Source of the DNA: Annulohypoxylon bovei var. microspora
Lineage: Eukaryota > Ascomycota > Sordariomycetes > Xylariales > Hypoxylaceae
Direction: 5' to 3'
Assembly (NCBI GenBank): GCA_022836615.1
Contig: MU405405.1
Span: 1 to 53,582, forward strand
Length of the DNA: 53,582 nt
Shown here one piece after another: positions 33,814 to 46,496 of the stretch (positions are counted from its first letter, which is position 1; each line of letters starts with the position of its first letter). A program made the translations under genes and the position numbers. The notes beneath the pieces are model-generated. The model saw only the letters and a list, made by a program, of their open reading frames with translations, did not search any database and was not told the DNA's origin.

Positions 33814-36800
33814 TTCGACTGTTTCGTAGCACAACTTGCTTCGGTATGTGTTGTGAATAGTAGTGCGTCCCAGAAACTGTTGAGTCGCGTATATGTCAGT
33901 GCGTAGTGGAATCGACGATATCGCGAAGCAGTAGTATAGTTGAAGAAAGCTAGTAGTGATCTAGCTTGGATGATGATGGTAGATGATTATGTATTACTGC
34001 TCTATGGCTATTGATAGAATTATCTGGGGTATTAAGCATGGGAAACAGAGGCATGGGACGGGAGCGCATGGGATGGCCATGAGAACAAATATATACCAGG
34101 AGGGTGTGCGTGTTCTGTGTGTGGGAGGTACTCGTGAATCATCGCCGCCGCACGGAGGCAACAACAGGGCACTGCTGCTACTTCTGACTGTTACATGCCT
34201 ATTTTCCAGTTTCCCCGTCTCGCTACATCCCCCACGTTGCAAATAATCCTAGCAGACCGCCTGTCAGGATGCGGGCGAAAAGGGGGGTGTGGGTATTGGG
34301 TATTGGGTCCGGGAAGTGTAGGCTGGCCTGGCTGGTAGGGAAGAGGTGTCAACACACCAAGTCAGCCTAGACCGCCTTAACGGAGTCAGCTTTGAAACCC
34401 CCAAATCCCATTCCCACTCCCATCTTCCAGCAGCCCGTTCATTCCCCGAGCCTAGTCCCTACCAATCATATCGAACCAAAAATAAGTAAACCATGTTAGC
34501 GGATAGACACCGCCAAAGCAGAAAAGAAAAAGGGCCTACTTTTTCCTGGTTTCCTGGTGCTTCCCAACTATTAACGGACGCACGTACTTGGACCCAACCT
34601 GACGAAGCACGGAATCTGTATGTACCTAATGCTAATGTGTATGTATGTATAACATTGCTGGCAGCACATCGCTGGACTTCTCACATCCTCTCATTTTCTT
34701 CCATTCTTCCACCGGCAAGCTTCGTTTGCAGATCTCCACAACTCCGAAATAGGCATTGCCAGACAAGAATCAGAGGGAAATTATCTAGGGCAGGCAGGGA
34801 AGGCAGGGAAATGCCAGACCGCGGGATTGTCCATGCATGGCCCCATTGAACAAGGCCCATGGATCCGTGGGAAATCGATGACGATCAGGGTTCAACAGGT
34901 CCCACATTGGACTGTGTTATCCGACTGCCGCGGCCGGGTCAATCTCCCGTCCTATGATGGCTTTAGGTCCGTGTCCTGGGTTACAAGGTCTGTGTCCCAG
35001 GTGTCCGCGCTGCCGCGGTGCTAGGGGTACGTACCTACCTAGGTATCTGGTTCCCAGGTTACAGTAAGCTCCGTAACCCGTTCACGGTTCTGGGAAGCTG
35101 GGGGAAAGACCAGGGGTTGTATTTCCCATTGGAATCGTAGATATTGGAGCCGATGGTTAATATGTCTGTACTTATCTGTCTGTATGTTAATATGGTACAG
35201 TTGTACCGCGTAGCGACAGCAGTCGAGCAGCCTGGTTGATTACTGGAAAGTAAAGTAATATACTACATACAATAACGAAACTCCCCAATACAGCAGGATG
35301 CAAAATCCCTTGGCTTCCGTCGATACAACAGCAATCACAGCGTTGTAAATAAGGATGGTATTTGAGCGGACAGGTGCCGAAACTCGCAGCTTCATTCATA
35401 TCCTAAACGGCTACGGGGTTTAATTGTGCACTTTAGAATCCTGCTTTGCCGAGCTATCGTTTCGTCGTCGGTTGTTTAGTTTGTTTGGTTATTATTTGGT
35501 TACGGTTATCGTGGGGAGGATCTGTCACAGGCCTAATGGTTTCTTACTATTCTCGTTACGCACATGACACCGCCCAATAATCAATACTTGTGACGAAAGA
35601 GGCGTTCCTTCGGTTGGCCCTCGGCGAGCCAATTCATCCCGGGCACACGGGCACACGAGTTAAAATGGGGGGAGGTGCCCACGCCCGTTCCGCTGGCTTG
35701 CATTGATTGCTTCATTTACATTTGGGATACCTCCAAATATTCAATATTGGCCAATGTAATTTTTTCCTACCTATGCCCCCTATTTTGTCTTTTGCTTCTT
35801 TTCCCCTTTTGTGCCGTCCGAGCGTCGCCTCGGCTTGTTGGAAAAAGCAGCGACGGCACCAGCACACGAGCATACCCTCGGGATTCGAAAATCAAGAAAG
35901 TTCAATTTTATGCGATTGTTCAGAATGGTTGGATGGGCGGAAAGGCAATAGTTTGCCGTTGCGTCACTTTTTGGGCTTGCCTTTACGACCACAACTCCCT
36001 GAATATTGATGACGATGACGAGCATGCTGGTCGTATAGGTAATTGCAATTTCTCGCAACTGGTTTCCCTTTGCGCCACGGTCGCCGTCAGCAGGGCTTTC
36101 GGCGGGCTGAGCAATGGGAGCAAAGGGCGACAGGCAGTGGCAGGCAGTGACATGTCTAACGATTAGTTGAACCAGTTGGCCCAACGGCGAGATCAAAGGT
36201 GAGTTGGCTGACCGCAACGATCTCGTTGTGTTAACCAATACCGGCGTTTCTCCTGACCGCCTACTAAAATGGCGTCTTCGTATAGGTGGGATTTTACGGT
36301 CCAACCGTTGCCATATTACACACACTTAGGTATTTTCGGCGTTTGATTTTCTGCCTAAAAATACGTGCGTTATGTGCGTAAGAAATCCCAAATCCCCATG
36401 GTCAAGCAAGGTCCCGTAATCATGGCCCATGGGGGAGACCGTTTATCGATCCTAATCCTGACTCAGACGCAACACGACGTCGGATTTGACACCGCCCGTA
36501 GGATGCTTTAGAATCATGTACATATGTATATGTAGGTGTGCGCGCGCAAATGTGTGTGTTTGTGTTTGTGTCTCGTTCGTTCTATATCCGTAGCCAAAAA
36601 AGGATCGCAATCTCATCCATCATCAAGTATCTACTGCTTACTCTATTCCTACTACAACCTTCACAACTAACGTAATTCGGGCTTTGATTGCGCATCTTGT
36701 GCTTACAACCGAAATTGCTTGCTCAACGTGGGGAAGATGTTGTTATCATTTCGCGATTAGTGTTGTTGAGCTTCCTCTTTTTAGGATAATACCCGGTTCT

Positions 36801-39800
36801 GGTTGTGATTTCGATGTTGAAGGTTGCGTACGCAACTTTACATATTGTTACATGACTTTCTATCAACCTCCCGTCAGGGTAAGTAGAAATTGTATAATCG
36901 GGACAGTGCCTCGATAGGCAGTCAGCATGTGCATACATACAGGACTGGGAAGTGCCTGTAGGCGTAGTGGATGCGTGTTACCAGTTCGAGTGAATAGGAT
37001 CTCCCTACCAACTCCAGTCTCCAGGTAACAAGCACACAAACAAAGTTGATAGGGTAGTGTGTAGGGTTACAGCGACATTGTTCTAGAAAGAAAGATAGAG
37101 CCCTCCGGATCCACGCTGACCGCCTCGTATTGCAGCTGCCGGTACCCATTAAGAAAAAAGTCTGGAGGTTCTATTGCTTATGTCTTTATGTCGCTACGTC
37201 GCTCCAGAATTCCGAAACGATGTCCCAACAATCGTACCTATGTAGCATTTGGCCACCCCCAGATTCTGTGGTTTTTCCGAAAAGTCTAGACAAGATGGCG
37301 TCAACCACACCGCGACCGAAAGTATCCGAATGCGGATTAGTTAAGACACTAATTGGGTATGCTACAGTAATATGGAAAGCCTAGATGGTGTTTGCTTGAG
37401 AGACTCGTAGATCTTCGCCATATTCATGGTTTTCATATGACTTGCGAGTTCGTACCCCTTTCGCGTCGAAAGCCTACGCGACCGCGGACCGCGCGAGAAT
37501 TCGTGGGAATGGTTGCCGAGTATTTGGCCGAGGATAGCGAATAAGACGCCGCATAATGAATCTTAGCTCCCGAGGCTTATAATATATCTCTTCGGCTCGC
37601 TACCTTTTAGTCGCCCCGTGGAATAACCGAAGCTATTGGCGATACTTAAGATTATTGGTGATCAAGACGAGCCATTCAACGCGCTACGATGGTATGTGTC
37701 ATGAACACAAAGGCGAGACAGGAGAGACAGGAGAAGGGGGCAGGAGGCAGGAAGTAGGAAGCAGGAAGTTGTCGGAGCTCTTCGACCATTAAAACCCGCA
37801 TACACCCGATCCTTCGTCACGAGAAGCCACGCTACCGCCTGCGCACTGCCATCATGCTTCACGAGGAGATCTCATATGCCTGCCGTGTGTAACGCTAATC
37901 ATGAGGCACTTATGAGACCTGGATGCGGCGCGGCGATCAGCTTTCCAAATTATCACTTATTCAAGATTGAGTGGTTACGGTGGCAACATGCGAGGAGCCC
38001 TCGCGCCCTCGGTATATCCAGATGACTCTTAAAGCTGAACATGTGAACTCGTCTCTGCCCCGGATATATCGACTTTTAACGAATAGGCTCGTCTCTGTTG
38101 CCTATTACGATCAAGCCGAGAGGAGTGTATTGGATGTATCTATCAACTCGCGCTACTGATACTTTCTATCAGGGGCAAGGCGGCAAAGGCAAAGAAGGAC
38201 CTGTTACTGTCGAGGGATCAGGATAATCAAATCATGATATATCCTACTGTGGAAGTTGATCATTAGAGCTGTATCGCCAAGCCAACAATAGATAAGCCTT
38301 ACAAGCGAATGGTCCCCTTGTCTTTCGCATCTTCAAACGCTGTCTCACACGTTGAAGGATTGCCATATGGCTATCCTTGACCTAGTTCAGCAGGTGGTGA
38401 CTCGCAGGCTTACGATTCCTTCAGATCCCTAAATAGAGTTATTATTAATTATTAATATCTACCTACTTTGCCACACGTTTTCCCCCCCACGAAGACGACG
38501 AAGATTGGGGTTGGGGTTGATGGTTGATGGGGGGTAAGCGACGACAAACCCCAACCCCACACCGGAGTTTCTCGTACAACCCCCCAATGGTAATCTTACC
38601 TTAGTCAGTCCAAAGAACTTATCTCAGCAAGGAGTACCGGATATAGAAGTCCGGAAACTTGATATCGTGAATGCCGAGATTTTGCGGGAGAATCAAGGAG
38701 AATTCTCGAAATGTTTCCATCAACAAAAGTCATCGTTCCATTGACGCGGTATGCGCTCCGGGTACATCGGATTCTAATAGGTAATAAGATTAAGCATTTC
38801 CGGCAGCTAGATAATACTTGATAATGTGTCTAGGTATGAAAGTACCGAAGTAGCAGTGAAACGACGACGTCATTGTTTTGTGCCCTCATGTTTCGTTTCT
38901 TTCCTTGGCCAATATATCTTACCTTAATTGTCTTGATTGCACCACGGGAGCGATTCAGAAATCGGGCCTTGCGGTGAGTACCCGTACGTAACCGACGATG
39001 GCAAAGTGAAACGTAGTATAGAGTCAGCATACATGATAATTAGGTAGACGAGAGAGGATAGAGGCATTTTGAAATGCCATCCGTTTTATGGCGCATACCC
39101 AGTACTCCGTAGGGCCGATGTTGCGCTCGCCAGTATTCGCGAAGGCAAGTAACAGACTTGGCTTCTTATATATGAATTTGCCACGACATTAAGTGTTCCC
39201 CGGATTTCTGTTCTTCAAGTCCCGAAGAAGCTTCTCCAATATTATATTGCGATTTACGATACCCGTCTGGGGAAAAGTCTTGGAGTTCTCGTCTTGTTAC
39301 ATCAGCTTGGAGAACACTAACGCGGTACTTCGTACTCATAGTCTTGTAAGTAGCCACGTCTACAATTTTGCTGCTTTACGCGAATACGGTTTAACGAGAT
39401 GGAAAAGTGTAATCGGATTTCTCGCAACTCAATGCCGGCTAGTTATCGCAATTTATTCAGGGGACAATAATGCGAACGTCATCAATGTAGGCAATACTTG
39501 CCGCAGAGAGCGGCCTTTGCGAACATTCCCCTATCTTCGTCCGTCTCATGTTCGGCGCATGACCGGCATCTCAAAATTGCACTTTGATCGTACACCACCT
39601 CACTAGCCTTAAATTATTAGATGGCAGAGTGTTTGAAACCTCGTCTATCTAAGAGTCGATCTCCAGCCCCAGACTCTTGTACTTCACACCCTCGCAGTCC
39701 TGGCAGCTTCGAACTGATCTACGCCAAGCATCAATGCAAACTAAGCGCAGCCGAATCACCTCTCTGATATAGCTAGCCCTTACCTGTTATACGTGATGAA

Positions 39801-42800
39801 ATCGTCCGGATTGGCCTCTATAAGCAAAGTCTAGATTCTGCGACGATACATCGTGGATGTAGGTAGCACAAAGCATATTCCAGAGTGGGCGATAATAGCG
39901 ATCGAAAATGGTATAGGAGGGTGCAATATTTGTTGCTCCCCTCGCATCGCGATCACCGCCAAGGTGTTGCTCGCTAACGAGGGCTTCAAAGCGAGGGCTT
40001 CTCGTCTCGAGTTTCAATTTCAGAAATCAGAAAAAATTCTCCTGTGCGCACTACGACCTGCGACTCGGGGGAAAAACTGTATTGCATGTACAGTAGAACG
40101 GTGAGGATGCATTGGAACATCCCCGCAGCGCCTCTAAAGGCATTGAGGCCCAATCGTCGTCAAGAGCAGGGAGAGCATCCCATGGGTGTTCGCTGTTCAC
40201 GACCCCCCTGTTCCACAACGCACGGCCGTCTTGTTGTCGTGGGCGCCTCTCAGACTCGCCTCACGGGCCTTGCTGCAGATTCATATGCGCACTTATATAT
40301 CTACCTCAAACCCAAGGCGGAAATTTTACAGCTGTGAATGGTTGACCGCCTACTTGCTGTCCTGCTCCGTATGGCGGTATGGCGCTTCTTATGCAGCAGG
40401 ACCTGCGCTCTTATATCATTGTTCATGATGTCTCATGATTTAAACCCGGTAACCGCTGCAGTCGGGACTAACGTGGCAGGCCGTCCGCTGTCGCGATGGC
40501 TTCAAGCGCTCGCGCTCATTTGCGCAGACGCATGCGGAAGCCCTTTCTTTCTTTCTTTCGTCGTAGCAGTCGGTGGTATGCGACGTAACTGAATGAATCA
40601 CACTCTTCGAAGCACATTCGGCTGCCCTGTGCTCGAAGACAGGAAGGTAGGCCAAGTAAGTAGAGTAGCCATTGACCAATTAGCCCATCGAGCAAATCGC
40701 GAATAGTCCGAGTACGGAGAACATTCGACATAAAATTCGATATCGATAGAAGATTGTGATAGATTGGCAGTGATGAAGTAATGGCAACAGGTTGCGCCGC
40801 TATCACATTTCGGAAGGCCATTGTCCCGGCGACGATGGCGTTCCCACTTCCCAATTCCAACCTTATGCTTATATGCTCGGGGCCGACATATGCGAGTAAT
40901 AGGCTCGAGCCGCGATCTCGTTGGTTAGAACTGCCAGATAGCTTAGATGTTTAACCCACCTGGCGTGTCTTAACTCCGAGAGTGTGATGTGATGTGACGA
41001 GGGCTTGCTAGGGTCCGGCACATGACCGTCAAGACCCCAAATACCCCTTGCGGACCGCCGAGCCGCAGAGACATTATCGTGCTACTCCACTCGATGCCGA
41101 GTGGGTGGACTCATCAGCGGCATTATCATAGAGACAGTTATCTAGGATTGGCCGGTTTAGAGACCACTCAAGTAATACAAGTCGTGCGGCTTGTTAAGCT
41201 TAGATGGCGTGATGAGGAGTTAAACCTAAAGGGAACGTTACGCGCTTAGATTTTCACAGGGTTCGGAATATCGTATTATCACCTCCTTACATTAGTACAA
41301 CGATGTGATAAGGAAGCTGACTGTGAAAGCTTAGTGCTAGATCTCAGCCTTGCATCCCCATTAGCTACCTAGCCAATAGATGTCCCCTTCGATAGCCATG
41401 CCTTTAGGGCTGTTTAGCAGCGTGATATATAGATGCTAAGTTAGACCATATGATAGACTGCTTGTATATTCGGTCCTACGGCTCGGACTGAAGTAGCACG
41501 TGGGATCATTATCTTACTATACTATCTCAAAAGAAAGCTTTTGTTATAATACCCCTGAACTATACAGTTCCTCTCCTCCGAATATATCGAAGAAAGGTTG
41601 CGTCTAACCACGAAACTAAAGGCAAGTACCCCAACCTACTACAACATAGCGCGAAGAGCATGTCTCTTAGACTGATATCAGTGGAAGTGGTCACGTTGAA
41701 GGATGACTAGTGTAATCCTTAACCTACCAATTGTGGACATTGGCCATCACCAACGTCAAGATAATCGCCAAGACCTATTTTAAGCATGTGAGCAACCAAC
41801 AGCGAAATGATTCAGATCCTTGGCTGCACATGTTGTCAGGGGTAGGAGCACGTGTGTAGTTTATCTTCATTGGAAGCTTATTACGACCGAATCATTCATT
41901 TAGTCGGCGAAGTTGGGAATTCGAAGCTGACCTAGAATTATCTCATAAAGATATCGTAATGAAAACCTATGATATCTATAAAATATGATATTACTAGCTT
42001 AGGAATCCTCCGTTGGGCATAGGAGGAGCAGGTAGATTGGCATTACGAGTTATAGGATTCTCTAAGTCTGCTTCCAAGAAGCTCCTTTAGCTTTCTAAAG
42101 TACCTAATCATACCAAGATTTTCTTACATATAGTTTCTTACTCTTGTGTTGGGTTACTTCTGTAGAAAGGGGGGGAAGGGGATCTCAAGGGTTCCATCCT
42201 TACTACATTTATGATCATCTAGGTATTCCTCCTAACGTCGACATCAACGAAAATAGGACACTCACATGCTCTAACTAATAACATCTATCCCTTAATTAAC
42301 TTTTCTATTCTATTACATCTTCCACGGTTAAATATCAAGAGTTAGAAGATAAATGTTAAGCCCCTCAGTTTGTTTTCCAATGAACCAGGCTAAGTGTGAA
42401 GCATTCATCTACATATTGAGACATAAGAAAAGTAATTTATGTATATTTATAAGGAGTAGTTTTATATTGTGAAGTTATGTATGGTTAAAATGTGCGTGGT
42501 GAGAATTGCGTGTAATAACGAGATAAATTTTATAATCACTAAGATAGGTATTAAGTATAACTTTCGTCTTAAAGCTATAGAAAGACGACTGAGCCTATAA
42601 TACAAGTCTCCTTACACGTAAAACCTAGGAAAATATGCGGTATAATATCAACTTGATTTTTTTCATTCATAGGAGGTAGATTCGTGAGCTTGAAAATTCG
42701 AAGTGATTATCCCCTTGACCGGCTTAAGTCTACAACCACCTGAGTAGGTACATCTCACCTCACAAGAGTCTACTGCGACTTAAAACAGTCGAATTCTGAT

Positions 42801-43728
42801 TAGCTGGGAATATTGATTTGTGTATTGTGTCTGGTCAAGTGAGGTGAGTTATGAATATTGGGAGGAGTCTATAAACTTAAGCTAGCTAAGGAGATACGTG
42901 TGAGGTATAGGAGGTAAAATAAGTCATGAAACAAAGCTCATTCACAGGCTCTATCATCATGGGCTTAACATATAACCCAAGAAAAAATTATCCACCAGTT
43001 TAGGATCATACTTCAAGCTCGGCGCTCTCGTTCGAGTCGCAAAATCGCTTTATCTAACTAGTAATTTGTGAGGACTTTTCTAGTTTGATGTAATCTCTGA
43101 AAGCTGTAAATTTATCATGCTTAATGTATTCCGAGGGAACTTTTCATAGTTTGGCGAATTAGAACAACGAACTTGACTAGTAAGATTCTTAAGGGTAACT
43201 GTAGATAAGTTTGAGAGATGACCTTAACTCGTCAATGGTCACTATCTCGATGATCAAATTTCAGCATCAAGTTAATTTAGTGTTTTCTTTCTAATATGCT
43301 TATGAATACCTACGTTTCTCGTTACATGATGGTAGTTTATCAAGCAACCATTCCAGCTCCAGTGACATAACTCCTCATTTCCCTTTATATAGCTCTAGCT
43401 TTCTCTCAACATCTATTCGACTGTGAATGTGCGTTATCATAGCAAACGTATTAGGAACGTCCTATCGACATGTTTTTCTCTATCTTCCCTAGGCTTTTTT
43501 CGTACCCCCCCTTTCGAGTCCGTGAATAACCCGAGCCGTAAATTAGCAACCAGCCATGCTCTCTTGACCTTCGCAGTCATAACAAGTAGTCGTTCGATTC
43601 CTATTCACTTACGCCACGACCTTTAGGAAAATCATGGTTCTGATCTCCGAGAAAGTTCTGGAGGCGTGATGCCATAGCCCCTCACACATCCCAGATTCTT
43701 GACGATGGGAATGGAAGATTAGAGTAGG
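33814..43728. other. Gene desert of 9.9 kb
   Basis: No open frame here carries recognisable motifs or can be extended by introns. The longest (plus strand 35,675-36,166, 163 codons; minus strand 35,780-36,325, 181 codons) overlap each other and look accidental. Local features: GT/GC-rich simple repeat at about 36,538-36,573, a purine-rich GGAGGCAGGAAG-type tract at 37,715-37,770, and a G-rich hairpin at 38,507-38,558. From about 41,250 to 43,400 the sequence is moderately A+T-rich with more stops, possibly old decayed repeat DNA, though without the extreme RIP signature of the first 13.7 kb. Confidence 0.4.
38507..38558. repeat. G-rich hairpin / inverted repeat
   Basis: GGGGTTGGGGTT (38,507-38,518) is followed 28 bases later by its exact reverse complement AACCCCAACCCC (38,547-38,558). 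The loop contains a further run of six G. The strand could fold as a 12-bp hairpin or a G-quadruplex. Confidence 0.7.
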
Positions 43729-44118
43729 TTAATTTCCACTACCTCCTTGGTTCGATGCCGTAGGAGGCTTGTGGGTCGACGAGTAGTAATACTGGCCACT
43801 CTGCGTTTGCTCCTGACTTTGTGCCTGGCCATGTTCCTGATAAGCCTGGTAGTTCGGGCCCAGGAAGTGGACCGGCGGGGCGTAGTAAGACTCATCAGGG
43901 GGCCACGCTGTCAGAAACGCGCCATCCCGCGAGGCTTTGGCCGCATCTGCCGCTGTCCAACTGTAGGAGTACGAAGAGGCACCTGAAGAAGCTGCTGAAG
44001 TCGACGAAGAGGAGGCCTGGTTCGACTGCTGTGACCGCGCTGGATAGGAGACAGGAGCGGAGACGGCGGCGCTGACACGTGGCCGAGTTTGTTTCTTTGC
44101 CTTTGTGGCGTGAGGCAT
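43729..44118 (-). CDS. Low-complexity hypothetical protein (129 aa)
   Basis: Intronless frame with a good start context (ACACAATGCC). The N-terminus is basic (MPHATKAKKQTRPR), followed by a Ser/Ala-rich stretch, a central block with aromatic residues (SYSWTAADAAKASRDGAFLT, then a WPPDESYYAPP segment around residue 73) and a Gln/Gly/Tyr-rich C-terminus. It has no signal peptide, membrane segment or Cys. The central block looks like the constrained part. No family is recognised; the rest is predicted disordered. It stands alone between the gene desert and p23. Confidence 0.6.
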   Translation of the reverse strand: MPHATKAKKQTRPRVSAAVSAPVSYPARSQQSNQASSSSTSAASSGASSYSYSWTAADAAKASRDGAFLTAWPPDESYYAPPVHFLGPNYQAYQEHGQAQSQEQTQSGQYYYSSTHKPPTASNQGGSGN

Positions 44119-45479
44119 TGTGTTTGGTACGAATGCTGGTCTGCTTGATCTATTTCAGGAGGGGTTGAAGTTGAAATCTGCGCAAGAGGAAGAATATAGG
44201 TGATATAAAGTGGTTGTTTCAAAGTTGTCAAGTTAGAGAGCGTAAACCGTGATGTATATAAAAAGGCGTTCTAAGAGATCTATGCTGTAGGATGTGTGGA
44301 AACTTGGGTAGAGAGAAGTGAGGGATTGGAACAGCTTTATACTTCAAGGTTCAATGTTGCTTGCTCATGTGTACCAGAATACCGGGACAAAGCGGTAAGA
44401 ACTTTCCATGTAGGTAACTATAGAGTTTTCCTCTCTATGCAGGCTACGCGGGCAAGCACGCGATGTGGAAGAGCTACACACTACGTAGTTACTTCCGTGT
44501 TGCAGAACGGTGATTCACGGGAGAGGGATCCGGTAGACTGGTTCCTCCTTCCGTTTTACAGCACCCCCCTTGTTACATCATTGAAGCGATCCACATGCTT
44601 GGAGTGACATCTCATATATCGTACATTCTATAACAAAAGTCGATTGGTCTCAATATCTACTGTGGCTGAGCGAGTACCGGATCTCGCAGCTCGTAGTGCA
44701 GCACCCGATCTGCTGAATCAAATCTACGGGACACGCGTATTGTGGGAGGACAGAGCCTCGCATATTGACAGGAGTCCCGGCTTGGGTGAATCAACGCTAG
44801 GAGCCGGACGGCATCCGCGGGAGGGAGCTAGAAATAGAAAACAGCGTAGAATAAGGGGAAAACGGGAAATGGGAACATCAGAGAGAGACATATACACGCA
44901 AATATTGAACTCAGGTTTATCAACCGTATGGCTAGACATTTCATCTCGCCCGGAGCTCATGTGGAATACTGACAACGAACATCGACGTCACACTAACCAG
45001 AGACTCGCAGTTCCGGGGGTTCGGACGCGACCAATCACGAATGCAATGGGGAATTGCGGCTGTCCTGCTTGCCGAAGTTCAAGACACTCACCATGAACGA
45101 GAGGATTTTGGTGACCAATGATCGAATTCTGTGGGACGGAAGGGGTTTGTGTAGCCCAATACATGAGCTAGATGTGTGGAATTGGGCTCCATCTTCAATG
45201 TGATGCTGTCGAACTCGAATAAATATCCGGTGTCATCATGCAGAAGAAGCTGCTCGATTACTTAATAAAATTCATCGGATTCCAGCTTCAGTACCTGGTA
45301 ACCTAACCTCATAGCTTCCCAATAGCTCGCCGGCTTCCGAAACATCTCAAGAGCATTTGCCACCTGTCAATCCTACTCCATGCGCACTAAGGCGTCTTTC
45401 TCGGATCCAAGCAGGACAAATGGATCTTGCACGAGGCAACCGCGGAAGGGTTGATGCTTTACAGCTCGTGGAGACTGTT
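44119..45479. other. Intergenic 1.36 kb, no supported gene
   Basis: Contains the promoter of the 129-aa gene and the 3' region of p23. Two plus-strand frames (44,296-44,607 and 44,644-45,096) lack motifs, and the second has no ATG at its start. Nothing else seen. Confidence 0.4.
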
Positions 45480-46496
45480 TTACGCGGCTGCCTTGGTCGC
45501 ACCCTCCTCCTTGACATCTTCCTGTCCTTCAAGTGCTGGCATGTCACCATCGTCGTCGGAATCCTCCTCCTCCTCCTCGCCGCCCATGGGAGGCATGTCA
45601 CCGCCGCCAAGCTTGGAGAAATCGATTCCACTGAAGTCGCCGCCACCAGGTCCTAACTATGTTAGTTTTATTGCCCAAAGTTTTGATATAATAATTATCC
45701 ATGATCACTGCACTAGGCTGTGAGAGATATTTACGTACCCATGCCTGGCATGCCACCTGTTAAAGCAATGAATGTTAGCCGGAACATGTCTGAAGACGAA
45801 GTGTGTCTTCGGTATATAATGTGAAAGATCTCGAGAAAAGACTTCAGAGTGCTCGAAATAAATTGTGTGGGTGGGGAGGATTTCACATACCCATGCCGCC
45901 CATGCCACCTGGCATGCCGCCACCACCGAACTGCGAGAAATCATCCTCGGGGGCCTCGTTCTGCTCGTCCTCATCGACCCACTTGTCGAAGTCAGTCTTG
46001 AGGAACTGGACTTTCTTGGACTCCTTGAGGAGTCGTGGCCAGTACTCGTCGTTGAGCTCCTTCTTGCGCAGCTTCAGCTCAACATTGCGGGCAGTGTGGT
46101 GCGTCTTGCTCTCTGCGGGGTCGATCTCAGCGTAGAAGGTAAGTTCAAGGTGGTAGGTTCGCTTGAGGGTGTCGGAGTGGCCGGTGAAAGTGAGGCTTGT
46201 GGGCTGAAGGTCAAGCTTCAAGTTCTCCTTGGGGATATCAGGAACCGAGATGGTCAGATAGATGAAGTTCTTCTCCGGGTCAGTGTTGGAGGAGCGCTGA
46301 GCCCATAGAACTGCAGGTAAAAATTGTTAGCTTAAATGTGCCTAAGTACCTAAGTAGCTAAGAAATGCAAATGGAAATGGAACAGCCACCATTCCTATTA
46401 GGTGCTGTCTCAAGTCGCATTTTCTTCTTATTCCTAAGCTGGATATGATGATGGTAAAAAAGAAGCGAACTTACCTTCGGGGGTAACCTGCGACAT
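45480..46496 (-). CDS. SBA1: Hsp90 co-chaperone p23 / Sba1
   Basis: Exons are 46,496-46,475 (22 nt), 46,310-45,891, 45,756-45,739 (18-nt microexon) and 45,652-45,480; introns are 164, 134 and 86 bp. The product has 210 aa, near yeast Sba1 (216). It begins MSQVTPEVLWAQRSS, the CS-domain start, and has the p23 signature WPRLLKESKKVQFLKTDFDK (about residues 107-126) followed by WVDEDEQ. p23 binds the ATP-bound N-terminal domains of Hsp90 and stabilises client complexes. The tail has Gly-Met repeats (GGGGMPGGMGGMG, extended by the microexon GGMPGM), then an acidic EEEEEDSDDDGD run. Retention of intron 2 adds a stop after two codons and would give a protein of about 149 aa without the acidic tail. 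It is divergent from vps24 across 1.3 kb. Confidence 0.93.

Noticed and set aside
35675..36325. Overlapping 163- and 181-codon frames on opposite strands
   Set aside because: No motif, no splice-linked extension and no supporting composition; probably chance.
43592..43601. GTTCGATTCC resembling a tRNA B-box
   Set aside because: The flanking bases do not form a T-arm stem and no acceptor stem or A-box is found at tRNA spacing.
44296..45096. Two plus-strand frames (103 and 150 codons) between the 129-aa gene and p23
   Set aside because: The second lacks an ATG at its beginning, neither has motifs, and no intron joins them convincingly.
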